This document shows positions 1 through 9,490 of a stretch of DNA of 64,000 nucleotides, piece by piece. A program made the position numbers and the translations under genes. Origin of the DNA: an uncultured Propionivibrio sp. (lineage in GTDB: Bacteria > Pseudomonadota > Gammaproteobacteria > Burkholderiales > Rhodocyclaceae); assembly GCF_963666255.1 (NCBI RefSeq), contig NZ_OY762656.1:310001-374000 (forward strand). The letters run 5' to 3'. Each line of letters begins with the position of its first letter. The stretch's first letter is position 1. The notes beneath the pieces were generated by a model that had not been told where the DNA came from, did no database searches, and worked only from the letters and a program-made list of their open reading frames with translations.

Positions 1-436
1 GTAGAGTCGAGACCTTGCGTCCGGCGAGAACGGTTTGGCGCAATTCCAGCAACATTTCATCCAGTTGGCCAAATGGCGCCACGGCGTCGATGACCCAGAC
101 GTCTTCACCGACGTTCCATTCGTGAGGCGCAAGCTTCGACTGTCCGGTTCGCAGTCTGTCGGCGACGGCCCCGTCGACGAACGCCCAGGAAAAGAATGCA
201 CAAGGAAGGCTATCCTTGAGATAGAGGCGGCACTGATCGAGCACGACGGGCGGCAATATCGCCCAATCGATATCGCTCACAAACAGGAACCGGCGAACCG
301 GATCACGTGCGTACAGCCAAAGCGCCGGGCCGAGAATCGGCAGCTTTGCCAAGCCTTTCTTCGCCATTTCAAAAATCGCCGTCACGGCCGCCGGCATTTC
401 TTTTGAATCTTCGACGTTCTGAAGATTATCCGACAT
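1..436 (-). CDS. HlyC-like toxin-activating lysine acyltransferase, 3' end cut by window edge
   Basis: About 145 codons are present and the C-terminus lies beyond the left edge. HlyC-family enzymes act in the cytoplasm and move a fatty acyl group from acyl-ACP to internal lysines of RTX proteins. Recognisable family blocks are GPALWLYARDPVRRFLF (residues 36-52), LPPVVLDQCRLY (61-72), PCAFFSWAFV (78-87) and VWVIDAVAPFG (113-123). Asp117 matches the catalytic Asp92 of E. coli HlyC. The residue matching catalytic His23 (SPLHR in HlyC) is Arg48 (DPVRR), so activity is uncertain. The ATG at 436 follows a G-rich ribosome-binding stretch with seven consecutive G. It sits 66 bp downstream of the giant RTX gene, which suggests one operon. 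Family assignment is fairly sure; substrate is inferred from position. Confidence 0.82.
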   Translation of the reverse strand, partial: MSDNLQNVEDSKEMPAAVTAIFEMAKKGLAKLPILGPALWLYARDPVRRFLFVSDIDWAILPPVVLDQCRLYLKDSLPCAFFSWAFVDGAVADRLRTGQSKLAPHEWNVGEDVWVIDAVAPFGQLDEMLLELRQTVLAGRKVSTL

Positions 437-455
437 GATTCCCCCCCATATTATT

Positions 456-485
456 GGCGGGCCGACGATCGAACCACGGCCCGCC
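456..485 (-). other. Strong hairpin between the RTX gene and the HlyC-like gene
   Basis: A perfect 9-bp GC stem (GGCGGGCCG at 456-464 pairing with CGGCCCGCC at 477-485) forms just after the RTX stop codon. On the minus strand it is followed by AATAATATGG, not a U-run, so it is not a clear terminator. It may stabilise the RTX transcript or reduce read-through into the acyltransferase gene. Confidence 0.5.
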
Positions 486-502
486 GATCGCTACAATGAC
501 TG

Positions 503-3500
503 CTACAGCTTTGCCGTTCCGGCCTGAATATCTGCCGACGGCTTGAAGGATTGTGCCAGCGTTCCGAAATTAATACTGCCAACTATTTCCTGTGCCGCTG
601 CAAATCCGATCGCGGAAAAGCTGCCATCTTTTCCGAACTGGTAAGACAGGTCTCCGCCTAACGCCGCGCTGTCTGACGACGCCAGATGTTGCGTCAACAA
701 GGCATCGGTCAGCGACCATGCAGACTCCTGTGGATGGGTCGCGCGACGAGCCTTCTCTGCCATGGCCACGGCGGCGGAAAAATCGAAGGTCTCGACCTCA
801 TGGCAGAACGGGGCCCCAGTTTCATGCCCTCCGCCGGCCCCGTCAATGACTTGCACCATGGCAACGCGACGATTCGACGGACCGGAAAACCAGCCCGCGA
901 ACGAGATCCCGTCACCGCTGCCGATACTCAGCAAAAGATCGGCGCCATGTCGTGAATAGGAGAGATCGGTATAGAAAATCCCCCCGTCGAGCGACAAACT
1001 CAGTTGCGTCTTATGCCCGAGTCGGACGACATCGACACCGTCCCCCTTGTTGAACGCGACCACCGTCCGACCCTCGCACTTGCGGAGATCCAGTGTGTCA
1101 TTGCCTGTTCCTCCGGCGATGAAGTCGTTGCCGCCGCTGACCGTCAAGCAATCGTCTCCGGCGCCGCCAATCAGTACGTTATTGCCACAATCATCGGCCA
1201 GCATGTCGTCGCCGTCACCGCCTTCGAGAATGTCATCACCGGCGCCACCGAAAATCTGATCGCTGCCGGCCCCCCCCGCGAGAAGATCGTTTCCGCTGGC
1301 GCCGTCGATCACATCGCCACCATCCCCGCCGTAGACTAAATCGCTCCCCGACCCACCGGCAAGGACATCATCCCCACCGCCGCCCTGAAGCGTATCGTTG
1401 CCGCCACAGCCCTGCAGGCGGTTGAAGGCGCAATTTCCGACGAGACGATTGTCGAGGCTGTTGCCGACTCCACTGATCGCCGCACTTCCGGTCATGACGA
1501 GATTTTCCAGATTGGCGCCAAGCGTCAGGCTGACACTCGCCATGACGGTATCGTTGCCTTCACCGGCATACTCGACAATCAGGTCGCCGGTCTGATCGAC
1601 AACGTAAGTGTCATTCCCGACACCGCCGATCATCGTATCCGCACCAACACCTCCATCGAGCGTATCGCTCCCAGCAGCCCCCGTCAGTACATTGGCGGCC
1701 ACATTGCCGATCAATCGATTGTCATTATCGTTACCGGACGCGTCGATCGCCGCAACGCCGGTCAAGATCAGGTTCTCGACGTTGGCAACCAGCGTCAGGC
1801 TCAGCGACGACCGTATCGTGTCGGCCCCCTCTCCGGCGAATTCGACCACACGATCGCCAAGCGATTCGACGATGTAAACATCATCACCACCAGCGCCGAT
1901 CATCGTATCGGCTCCAGCGCCGCCATCAAGCACATTGCCGAGCGCGTTGCCGGTCAGCACGTTTGCAGCCGCATTGCCCGACGCATCAAGCGCACTGCCG
2001 CACAGAATGAGATTCTCGACATTGGCAGACAAGGCAAGACTGATCGAGGACAGCACGGCATCGCCTCCTTCTCCGGCAGCCTCGCTAACGACATCGCCGA
2101 CATCATCGACGAAATACACGTCATCGCCGATGCCGCCGACCATAATATCCGCGCCCTTGCCGCCGTCGAGCGTATCGTTGCCGGATCCGCCGCGCAACGT
2201 ATTGGCAGACGCATTCCCGCGCACCACATTGTTAAGGGCGTTGCCGGTGCCATCGGTTGCTGCAGATCCGATCAGGGTCAGATTCTCCACATTGGCCGAC
2301 AGCGTATAACTCACCGATACCTTGACGGTATCGAGGCCTCCGTCAAGCGCCTCGACGACCACATCGCCAGCGTCATCGATGAGGTAACAGTCATCGCCCG
2401 CGCCACCAAACATTGTGTCGGCACCGGCGCCGCCATCGAGCACGTTGTTAGCCGCATTTCCAGTGATGACATTCGCTAGCGCATTGCCGGCACCATCGGT
2501 CGCTGCCGATCCGGTCAGCATCAGATTCTCGACATTGGCCGACAGCGTATAACTCACCGACGCCTTGACGGTATCGCCCCCCTCATCGACGGCCTCGACG
2601 ACCACATCGCCAGCGTCATCGACGAGGTAAGTATCATCGCCCGCGCCAGCGACCATCGTATCGGCCCCGGCACCGCCATCGAGCACGTTATTGGCCGCAT
2701 TTCCCGTAATGACGTTCGCGAGCACATTACCGGCACCATCGATCGCGGCATTCGCGGTCAGCACAAGCTTCTCGACATGGGCCGACAGCGTATAACTCAC
2801 CGCCGCCTTGATCGTATCGACGCCTCCGTCAAGCGCCTCGACGACCGCATCGCCAGCGTCATCGACGATGTAAGTATCACCACCCGCGCCACCGACCATC
2901 GTATCGGCCCCGGCGCCGCCATCGAGCACGTTATTGGCCGCATTTCCGATAATGACATTCACGAGCGCATTGCCTGCGCCGTCGATCGCTGCCGATCCGC
3001 TCAGCGTCAGGTTCTCGACATGGGCCGACAGCGTATAACTCACCGACGCATTAACCGTATCGACGCCACCGTCAAGCGCCTCGCCGACCACATCGCCAGC
3101 GTCATCGACGATGTAACTATCATCACCCGCGCCGCCCACCATCGTATCTGCATCGGCGCCGCCATCGAGTACGTTATTGGCCGCATTTCCGGTGATGATG
3201 TTCGCAAGCGTATTACCGGCACCATCGATCGCTGCGTTCGCGGTCAGCGTAAGATTCTCGATATTGGCCGACAGCGTACAACTCACCGAGGCCTTGATTG
3301 TATCGACGCCTCCGTCAAGCGCCTCGACGACCACATCACCAATGTCATCGACGAAGTAAGTATCATCGCCAGCGTCACCGACCATCGTATCGGCCCCGCT
3401 CCCGCCATCGATCGAATCCCTGCCTTCACCGCCGCTCAAGCTATTGGCGGCAACGTTTCCGGTCAGCACATTATCAAGCGCATTTCCAATACCGTCGATT

Positions 3501-6500
3501 GCCGCCATGCCAAGCAGATGCAAGTTTTCGACATTCTCGGCCAGCACGACACTCACCGAAGAAAGCACCGTGTCGTTACCGCCGTCCAACGCCTCGACCA
3601 CCACATCCCCGGCATCATCGACGACATAAATGTCATCGCCAGCACCACCGACCATCGTATCGCCCCCTGCACCACCGTCGAGCAGGTTACCCCCGCGATT
3701 TCCCGTAATGACATTCGCAAGCTCGTTGCCGACACCATCGATCGCTGCCGATCCGATCAGCGAGAGATTCTCGACATTGGCCGACAGCATATAACTCACC
3801 GACGCCCTGCCCGAATCGACACCGGCATCCGCCGCTTCGACAACCACATCACCGATGTCATCGATAAGGTAGATGTCATCGCCATCGCCGCCGACCAGGG
3901 TATCGGCACCGCGATTGCCATCCAGAGTGTCGTCACCGCCGCCGCCGGAAAGTAGGTTCCTCCCCCAATTGCCGACAATGCGATTGGCGCTGTCGTTGCC
4001 CGTCCCTGTGAGTGCCGAGGTCCCCTCCAAAGTGAGATTCTCGAGCGCGTCTCCAAGAACATAGCCATCAAGCGTCGTGCGAACGGTATCGATTCCTCCA
4101 TCCGCGAACTCCATCACCACGTCCTCGGCATCGACGCCGTCATAGACATCGTCGCCCCGCCCACCGATCATCGTATCGGCCCCGGGACCGCCGATCAGCG
4201 TATCCGCGCCGACACCGCCATCCAGAAGATCGTCACCGCTACCGCCATCGAGAAGGTCGTCTCCGTCGCCACCGAAGAGCGCGTCGGCGCCACTCTCGCC
4301 GAACAACTGATCGCTGCCGCCATCGCCGGACAACACATCGTTGCCCGCGCCGCCATCGACAAGGTCGGTCCCCGACCCCGCAAACACGACGTCATTGCCG
4401 AGTTCGCCGAACACGACATCGTCGCCGTCGCCACCGAAGACAATGTCGTTCCCCGCGCCGGCATACACCACGTCTGCGCCATCGCCGGCGAAGACGAGAT
4501 CGTTATCGCCCCCCGAGTAGACAAGATCGTCGCCGCCACCGGCGTCGACAACATCATTGCCGGCATCATCGAAGACAACATCGGCACCGTCGCCGGCAAC
4601 GATCACCGAATCGCCGTTCGTTCCTAGCAAGAGGTCGTTCCCCTCGGTTCCGTCGATCTCGGCAAGCGGCGAAAACGCGGGACGCGCGGCAGTTCCGGTC
4701 GAACCGTCCGTATGATGGATCAGCACCTCGTCCGTCACCGCGAAAGTCACATCGGCGGCGGCGATCCGACTGCCATCGCTCATCAGCGCCGTCGTCTCGC
4801 CATGAATGACATTGCCATTGGAGGTGGAAAACCGCCCATCACTGGCCAAGCCGATTTCCACGACCCCTGCCGCCTTCAACGAAACGACTTCACCGGTTTC
4901 AGACACACCGTTGCCATTGGCATCGCGCCAGACCTTCAGGCGATTCCAGAGCGTATCGAGAGCGCTGAGCTTACCGTCGCCGTTGCTGTCGAAGGCCCGC
5001 AACCCCTCCAGATCGGTCTGCGCGCCGGCGGCGTAATCCTTGAAGCTGATCTCTTGCCGCCCGGCAATCATGCCATCGCCGTTGGCGTCATATGCCAGCA
5101 GGCCATCGCCGCCTTGAACCCACCCCATGCGATACTGCCAGCCGTCGCCCTTGATGTCATAGAAGGCCTGACTCGCCTGAGCACTCGTCAGGGCGATACC
5201 ATCGCGATCGAGGTCGAGCACGACAGGCCCCCCCTCCCCGCCTCCTTCGCCACCACCGCCCTCTCCGCCGCCGCTACCACCCTCTCCACCACCACTGCCA
5301 CCTTCTCCACTCCCCTCGCCGGCACCTTCGCCCTCGCCTTCCGACTCTCCATCACCACCATCACCGTCGCCATCGCCGTCGTCACCATTATCTGCATCGA
5401 CACACACGAGACTGCGGTCGTTGCAGGTTGCCAGCACGAGGCGTAGATCGGCGTCATAGGCCGGACTTCCAGGTGGCCACCATGCGTGATTGAGCGACCA
5501 CATCTGACGGCCGCTACTCCAATTCATGGCGATCAGGCGCCCACACGGACGCCCGTCATTCCACTGCTCTGTGTTCACGAACAAACGGTTATTGGCGAGA
5601 TCGAGCGCGGGCGTTGCATGCACGCTGGAATCCTGGCGCCAACGCCAGACGGGCTCGCCGCGTTCGGCGTCGAGGCGGGTCACGGTGCCGTCATAACATC
5701 CGAACACCACGCTTCCGTCCGCATATTGCAAGGACTGGACGATACCTTTGAGCGGATCGGCAAGGCTGTCATAGCGCCATACGATGGCGCCATCTCCAGC
5801 GTCATGCTTCCATAAGCGCGCATGATCATCGGCGACAAACACCGCATCTTCTGCGATCACAGGCACCGACTTTCGGCGCGCAACTACTTTGTCATTGAGC
5901 CGGTAGCGCCACCACAGAGGCGCCTCGACGAATTCCGGACAATCTCCTCTCATCATTGGCGGCTTTGCGTCAAAGCAGTCGCGCGACAGTCCGATGTCAT
6001 GGCGACGGAATAGCGAGAGCACTGGATAGCGACCCAGCGACAATTGCCGGGAGCCGAGCGGCTGCCACATATCGAAAAAAACGAATACCGCCCGGATATC
6101 GAGAACGTGCCCGTCCGCACTTAGCGCTCGCTCGACGAGCGGAACCGCTGTTCCACCCTCCATGAAATCGTCCATGACGACTGCACGTGCCCCCACCGCT
6201 ACCGGGCGCCCTTCGACCCAGCGCTTCTGATGGTGTCTCTTGCGCCGATCGCGCACCATCAGAAAGGTCAGCGCGATGTCATCGGCGAGCGCCGCCATCG
6301 CCACACTCGCCAGCAGGGGCGCCGCCCCGTACCCCGGGCCGACCAGAACCTCCGGACAGAATGGCCGGATGATCTTCCAGATGAGGCGCCCGGTCACCTC
6401 TAACGTCCGTGCATCGCTGAGCAAACGACGAAAGTCGAAGATCGGCCCGGCTCCCATGCGCAACGCATGACGAAGAATGAGGTCCCGCAAATCATCCCAC

Positions 6501-6571
6501 GCTGCCTCCTGGCGAACACTCGCCAAGGCCTGCCCGGCGCGATCGGTCGCGTCCGTCATTCCACCGCTCAT
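503..6571 (-). CDS. Giant RTX protein with N-terminal phosphoribosyltransferase-like and beta-propeller domains
   Basis: The chosen start gives 2022 residues. ATG 6571 overlaps the ABC-exporter stop as ATGA; an upstream in-frame ATG at 6613 is less likely. Domains in order: (1) residues ~40-175, a type I phosphoribosyltransferase fold like orotate PRTase, with a [11 protein letters not shown] loop (75-85), an [12 protein letters not shown] flexible loop (110-121) and the PRPP loop [12 protein letters not shown] (131-142). (2) ~235-393, PQQ-type propeller blades, about four, ending mid-fold. (3) 394-448, an acidic Gly/Glu/Ser/Asp linker. (4) 449-630, an RTX-associated module starting VVLDLDRDG, with calcium loops at 494, 528 and 550. 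(5) from ~640, GGxGxDxxx nonapeptides and eleven ~81-residue repeats. (6) A C-terminus ([14 protein letters not shown]) typical of type I secreted RTX proteins. No long hydrophobic pore-forming region is seen. Secretion is inferred from the C-terminus and the adjacent exporter. Confidence 0.85.
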   Translation of the reverse strand: MSGGMTDATDRAGQALASVRQEAAWDDLRDLILRHALRMGAGPIFDFRRLLSDARTLEVTGRLIWKIIRPFCPEVLVGPGYGAAPLLASVAMAALADDIALTFLMVRDRRKRHHQKRWVEGRPVAVGARAVVMDDFMEGGTAVPLVERALSADGHVLDIRAVFVFFDMWQPLGSRQLSLGRYPVLSLFRRHDIGLSRDCFDAKPPMMRGDCPEFVEAPLWWRYRLNDKVVARRKSVPVIAEDAVFVADDHARLWKHDAGDGAIVWRYDSLADPLKGIVQSLQYADGSVVFGCYDGTVTRLDAERGEPVWRWRQDSSVHATPALDLANNRLFVNTEQWNDGRPCGRLIAMNWSSGRQMWSLNHAWWPPGSPAYDADLRLVLATCNDRSLVCVDADNGDDGDGDGDGGDGESEGEGEGAGEGSGEGGSGGGEGGSGGGEGGGGEGGGEGGPVVLDLDRDGIALTSAQASQAFYDIKGDGWQYRMGWVQGGDGLLAYDANGDGMIAGRQEISFKDYAAGAQTDLEGLRAFDSNGDGKLSALDTLWNRLKVWRDANGNGVSETGEVVSLKAAGVVEIGLASDGRFSTSNGNVIHGETTALMSDGSRIAAADVTFAVTDEVLIHHTDGSTGTAARPAFSPLAEIDGTEGNDLLLGTNGDSVIVAGDGADVVFDDAGNDVVDAGGGDDLVYSGGDNDLVFAGDGADVVYAGAGNDIVFGGDGDDVVFGELGNDVVFAGSGTDLVDGGAGNDVLSGDGGSDQLFGESGADALFGGDGDDLLDGGSGDDLLDGGVGADTLIGGPGADTMIGGRGDDVYDGVDAEDVVMEFADGGIDTVRTTLDGYVLGDALENLTLEGTSALTGTGNDSANRIVGNWGRNLLSGGGGDDTLDGNRGADTLVGGDGDDIYLIDDIGDVVVEAADAGVDSGRASVSYMLSANVENLSLIGSAAIDGVGNELANVITGNRGGNLLDGGAGGDTMVGGAGDDIYVVDDAGDVVVEALDGGNDTVLSSVSVVLAENVENLHLLGMAAIDGIGNALDNVLTGNVAANSLSGGEGRDSIDGGSGADTMVGDAGDDTYFVDDIGDVVVEALDGGVDTIKASVSCTLSANIENLTLTANAAIDGAGNTLANIITGNAANNVLDGGADADTMVGGAGDDSYIVDDAGDVVGEALDGGVDTVNASVSYTLSAHVENLTLSGSAAIDGAGNALVNVIIGNAANNVLDGGAGADTMVGGAGGDTYIVDDAGDAVVEALDGGVDTIKAAVSYTLSAHVEKLVLTANAAIDGAGNVLANVITGNAANNVLDGGAGADTMVAGAGDDTYLVDDAGDVVVEAVDEGGDTVKASVSYTLSANVENLMLTGSAATDGAGNALANVITGNAANNVLDGGAGADTMFGGAGDDCYLIDDAGDVVVEALDGGLDTVKVSVSYTLSANVENLTLIGSAATDGTGNALNNVVRGNASANTLRGGSGNDTLDGGKGADIMVGGIGDDVYFVDDVGDVVSEAAGEGGDAVLSSISLALSANVENLILCGSALDASGNAAANVLTGNALGNVLDGGAGADTMIGAGGDDVYIVESLGDRVVEFAGEGADTIRSSLSLTLVANVENLILTGVAAIDASGNDNDNRLIGNVAANVLTGAAGSDTLDGGVGADTMIGGVGNDTYVVDQTGDLIVEYAGEGNDTVMASVSLTLGANLENLVMTGSAAISGVGNSLDNRLVGNCAFNRLQGCGGNDTLQGGGGDDVLAGGSGSDLVYGGDGGDVIDGASGNDLLAGGAGSDQIFGGAGDDILEGGDGDDMLADDCGNNVLIGGAGDDCLTVSGGNDFIAGGTGNDTLDLRKCEGRTVVAFNKGDGVDVVRLGHKTQLSLSLDGGIFYTDLSYSRHGADLLLSIGSGDGISFAGWFSGPSNRRVAMVQVIDGAGGGHETGAPFCHEVETFDFSAAVAMAEKARRATHPQESAWSLTDALLTQHLASSDSAALGGDLSYQFGKDGSFSAIGFAAAQEIVGSINFGTLAQSFKPSADIQAGTAKL
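1460..4060 (-). repeat. Eleven tandem ~243-bp coding repeats in the RTX gene
   Basis: A unit of about 81 residues (VENLTLxGSAAIDGxGN, then [17 protein letters not shown], then [20 protein letters not shown]) recurs eleven times, judged by the ENL block at roughly 240-270-bp steps. The central copies are closest to each other. This is coding, and each unit contains RTX calcium-binding nonapeptides. The high identity makes the array prone to recombination and to collapse in assembly. Confidence 0.85.
5228..5392 (-). repeat. Low-complexity acidic Gly/Glu/Asp linker
   Basis: Residues 394-448 of the RTX protein consist almost only of Gly, Glu, Asp and Ser, beginning as DGDGDGDGG and continuing as repeats of GEGGSGG type. 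The stretch joins the propeller to the RTX-associated module, and the propeller sequence stops abruptly where it begins. Confidence 0.8.
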
Positions 6572-8787
6572 GGCTTGGCCCCAGCCACACCGCCCCCCGC
6601 CTCGGGACAGCACACGCTCTCATCGTCGGAACCGCTGCCGATTCGCACGCGGACGTCTATCTTCAGGGAGCGCGGCAGCGCATGGGTTATGAACAGCATC
6701 GTCACACGGCCACGCAGTTGATTGATGGTCGCCGCGAAGTGTTCGGCGGTCACCGGATCAAGCGCGCTGGTCGCTTCGTCGAAAATCAGCACTTTCGGCC
6801 GTTTGAGCAAAGCCCGCGCAATCGCCAGCCGTTGCTTCTGCCCACCAGAAAGACCGACACCACGCTCACCGATCCGAGTCTGGTAGCCTTGCGGAAGCTG
6901 TTCAATCACCTCATGGATTTCGGCCATGCGGCAAGCCGCGACGACGGCGTCGAAATCTGCATGCGGATTCGCCATCATGAGGTTGTCGTATAGCGGCCCA
7001 GAGAACAGCGTTGTTTCCTGCGGCACCACCCCAAAAGTCGCGCGCAGCTCGTTGGCGGACAAATGGCGAATGTCATTGTCGTCGATCCGGATCGTTCCCG
7101 CGGTCGGCAGATAGAATCCGAGCAGCAGCTTGGCCAGTGTACTTTTCCCGGAACCGGACGGACCGGTAATCGCAACGGTGCTCCCCGGCGAGACATCGAG
7201 ATCGAATCCCTCGTAGAGAAAGGGCCGGGCATCGTCATAACGAAACGCCAGCCCACGGATCTGGATTTTGCCGGCACCTTCTCGCGTACGGGTTGGCCGG
7301 ATCGAATACGGCTCCGACGGCGCGTTCATGATGTCGCCGAGACGCCGAACCGAGAGGCTGGCCTGCTGAAACTGCTGCCACAGCCCGACCAGGCGCAGCA
7401 TCGGCTGCGACACGCGCCCGGCAAACATCTGGAATGCCACCAACATGCCGATCGTCAGATCGCTGCCGCGCATCACCTGATACGCACCAACCACAAGGAT
7501 CAGAACGGTCATAAGTTGCTCGACCGTATTGGCAATGACGTTATAGGTGTTGCTGGTTTGCTTCAGGCGAAAGCCGGCGCGCAGATAGTCGGCAAGATAG
7601 TTTCCGTAACGCTCGTTCAGCAACGGCTCCATCTGCAGGCTCTTCACCGTCTCGATCCCTGCCACATACTCGGTGATGAACGCCTGATTGCGTGCCCCAA
7701 GATGGAACTGGTCATCGAGGCGTGCCCGGAAGACCGGCGCCACCGTCAGACTGATGGCCACGACAACACCAATCAGCGCCAGGGCAACGCAGGTCAAGCT
7801 GACGCTGTAATAGAACATGATCGCCACGAAGATGCAGAGAAAGGGAAGGTCGAGCATTAAGGTGATCGCCGCGCCAGCGATAAATTCACGGATCGTTTCC
7901 ACCCCGTTCAGACGCGCGGCGATGACGCCCGTCGGGCGATGCTCGAAATAGCGCGGCGGCAACTTGAACAAGTGATCGAAAACGGCCGCGCCGAGAACGG
8001 CATCGACGCGATTGCCGGTATGCAACACGAGAAACTGACGCACCCAAGTCAGTATCGACGAGAAGATCATGAAGATGCACAGCCCTATACCGATCACGAT
8101 CAGAGTGCTTTCGCTGCGATGCACCACGACCTTGTCGATAATCGTCTGGGTGAATAACGGCGTCGCCAACGCAAGCAACTGGATCGTGAGCGAAGCAAGC
8201 AGCACGTCTCGCCACACCCGTCCATGACGTGCGAGTTCCGGCATGAACCAGCGAAAGCCGAACGACCGCCCCGACGCATCGCCATCCGGATCTGCCGGCG
8301 TCTCGACCTCCTGGCTCAGCAGATAGGCGGTCCCGAGGTAGCTCTGGGCGAAGACATCGGAAGACTGCTGCACCACCGTCTCGCCGCCCGGCACCAGCAT
8401 GAGGACTTTGTCATCATCGGCATCGACGATGATTGACAAGCTGAATTCCCGCGAAGCGCCATGGATTGACCCGGAAGGAGCGCCATCTGGCATCCCGCGC
8501 ATGACGACAAGCGCGGGGAGTGGCATTGCCTTCACTGACTCTGCGGCCACCTGCCGCCGTCCTATCCGGAACCCGAGGGCACGGGCGGCCCGGATGAGCG
8601 CCTCCTCCCCATGCGGCGGTGGAAACTGACGCAACAACAACTGCGGATCGTAAGGAATGCGGCGCAGCGCGCAAAAACTGCCAAGACTCCAGACGAAATC
8701 GCCGACACCAAAGCTGTATGCCCCGACCCTCCCACCCCTCGCCGATGCCGGCAAACGCCGAAACCAGCGCAATAGACCGTTCACCAT
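6568..8787 (-). CDS. Type I secretion ABC transporter with degenerate C39-like domain (HlyB type)
   Basis: This 739-residue inner-membrane exporter would energise secretion of the RTX protein encoded directly downstream. Residues ~20-130 form a C39 peptidase-like domain in which Phe31 takes the place of the catalytic Cys, as expected for HlyB-type exporters that bind but do not cleave their substrate. Residues ~165-450 are the transmembrane region. The nucleotide-binding domain has Walker [10 protein letters not shown] (542-550), signature LSGGQKQR (646-653), Walker [13 protein letters not shown] (~666-677) and H-loop ITHA (~699-702). ATG 8787 was chosen because homology begins right after it; upstream in-frame sequence (to 8940) is not family-like. 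The stop overlaps the RTX start by 4 bp (translational coupling). The partner membrane-fusion protein and TolC-like porin are not in the window. Confidence 0.92.
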   Translation of the reverse strand: MVNGLLRWFRRLPASARGGRVGAYSFGVGDFVWSLGSFCALRRIPYDPQLLLRQFPPPHGEEALIRAARALGFRIGRRQVAAESVKAMPLPALVVMRGMPDGAPSGSIHGASREFSLSIIVDADDDKVLMLVPGGETVVQQSSDVFAQSYLGTAYLLSQEVETPADPDGDASGRSFGFRWFMPELARHGRVWRDVLLASLTIQLLALATPLFTQTIIDKVVVHRSESTLIVIGIGLCIFMIFSSILTWVRQFLVLHTGNRVDAVLGAAVFDHLFKLPPRYFEHRPTGVIAARLNGVETIREFIAGAAITLMLDLPFLCIFVAIMFYYSVSLTCVALALIGVVVAISLTVAPVFRARLDDQFHLGARNQAFITEYVAGIETVKSLQMEPLLNERYGNYLADYLRAGFRLKQTSNTYNVIANTVEQLMTVLILVVGAYQVMRGSDLTIGMLVAFQMFAGRVSQPMLRLVGLWQQFQQASLSVRRLGDIMNAPSEPYSIRPTRTREGAGKIQIRGLAFRYDDARPFLYEGFDLDVSPGSTVAITGPSGSGKSTLAKLLLGFYLPTAGTIRIDDNDIRHLSANELRATFGVVPQETTLFSGPLYDNLMMANPHADFDAVVAACRMAEIHEVIEQLPQGYQTRIGERGVGLSGGQKQRLAIARALLKRPKVLIFDEATSALDPVTAEHFAATINQLRGRVTMLFITHALPRSLKIDVRVRIGSGSDDESVCCPEAGGGVAGAKP

Positions 8788-8789
8788 CG

Positions 8790-8933
8790 TCACGATCCTG
8801 CAACGCCGACGATCGGACGCAGCTTGAACGCGAGACACACGGCCAGCACGATGTGCCCATGGCTGTTCTCGACCACGATCCGGCACAGACGCCACGCAGG
8901 ACGCCACCAAACGCGTTGTTTTGTTTTCTCCAT
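8790..8933 (-). CDS. Possible 47-residue leader ORF ahead of the ABC exporter
   Basis: An ATG-initiated frame (MEKTKQRVWWRPAWRL at its start) of 47 codons ends two bases before the exporter ATG, so translation could be coupled. It has a basic N-terminus and a short hydrophobic stretch (HIVLAVCLAF). No known family is recognised, and the ribosome-binding site is weak. It could equally be a chance frame in a leader of about 240 nt. Confidence 0.3.
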   Translation of the reverse strand: MEKTKQRVWWRPAWRLCRIVVENSHGHIVLAVCLAFKLRPIVGVAGS

Positions 8934-9490
8934 ACCCCACCCGGTCTGCGTTGCGCGGCTACGGCCTGTTCAGCCCGCCCGAAGCCACGTCGCGCTCAAT
9001 TGCACATTTCGTACATATTTCACGAACCAGGTATTGTATTTTTTACGAGGGCGCAATCAAACTGTCAGATATATCAGGTCTATAAATCATGACCTTGTAT
9101 TATTATCGGCACCATTTTGCGCGCCATCACCACAAGACAAAAAAGCAAAATACGTCGCCTCGGGACAAGGCAATATCAGGCGACACCGGGGCGCTCACGC
9201 CACCGACAATGCCGCTCTCAGCCAAGCAGCGGATCTTTCAATAGCCCGGCGCGATGGCGAACCCATGACTACCCGGACCGGTCGCACTGCAGTACGATCA
9301 CAAGCCTCGCGCATGAACGGAACCTTCCAGGAAAAAAAGGGTCACACAAAAAACACGAAATTTCGCATTACAGCAGAACATTTCATATTGCGAAAAATCG
9401 ACCTTCGGCGTGTCGCCTGTCGCACGAATCTTCCGAATGAAGATGCGCGGCTGTCGGCCACCCTATCAACCGGTCCTCAGGAGAACATGC
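8934..9490. other. Divergent intergenic region between the RTX operon and aceE
   Basis: There is no convincing gene in these 557 bp; the open frames here have no family character. The stretch 9005-9110 is markedly AT-rich and likely carries the promoter of the leftward secretion operon. An imperfect inverted repeat (TTTCGCA near 9361 and TGCGAAA near 9389) lies about 100 bp ahead of aceE; its role is unknown. AGGAG at 9479-9483 is the aceE ribosome-binding site. Confidence 0.6.
9033..9060 (-). promoter_or_regulatory. Candidate sigma-70 promoter for the RTX secretion operon
   Basis: Read on the minus strand, TTGATT (9060-9055) and TACAAT (9038-9033) are separated by 16 bp in an AT-rich island. 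This would place transcription start about 240 nt upstream of the exporter ATG. It is a motif match only. Confidence 0.4.

Noticed and set aside
35-406. Plus-strand frame at the left edge
   Set aside because: The minus strand here encodes a recognisable HlyC-family protein; the plus frame is its antisense.
2777-3955. 392-codon plus-strand frame with internal repeats
   Set aside because: It is the reverse reading of the RTX tandem repeats; its repetitiveness comes only from those.
1460-4060. CRISPR array
   Set aside because: Repeat units are ~243 bp, contiguous, in frame and encode RTX motifs; there are no spacers.
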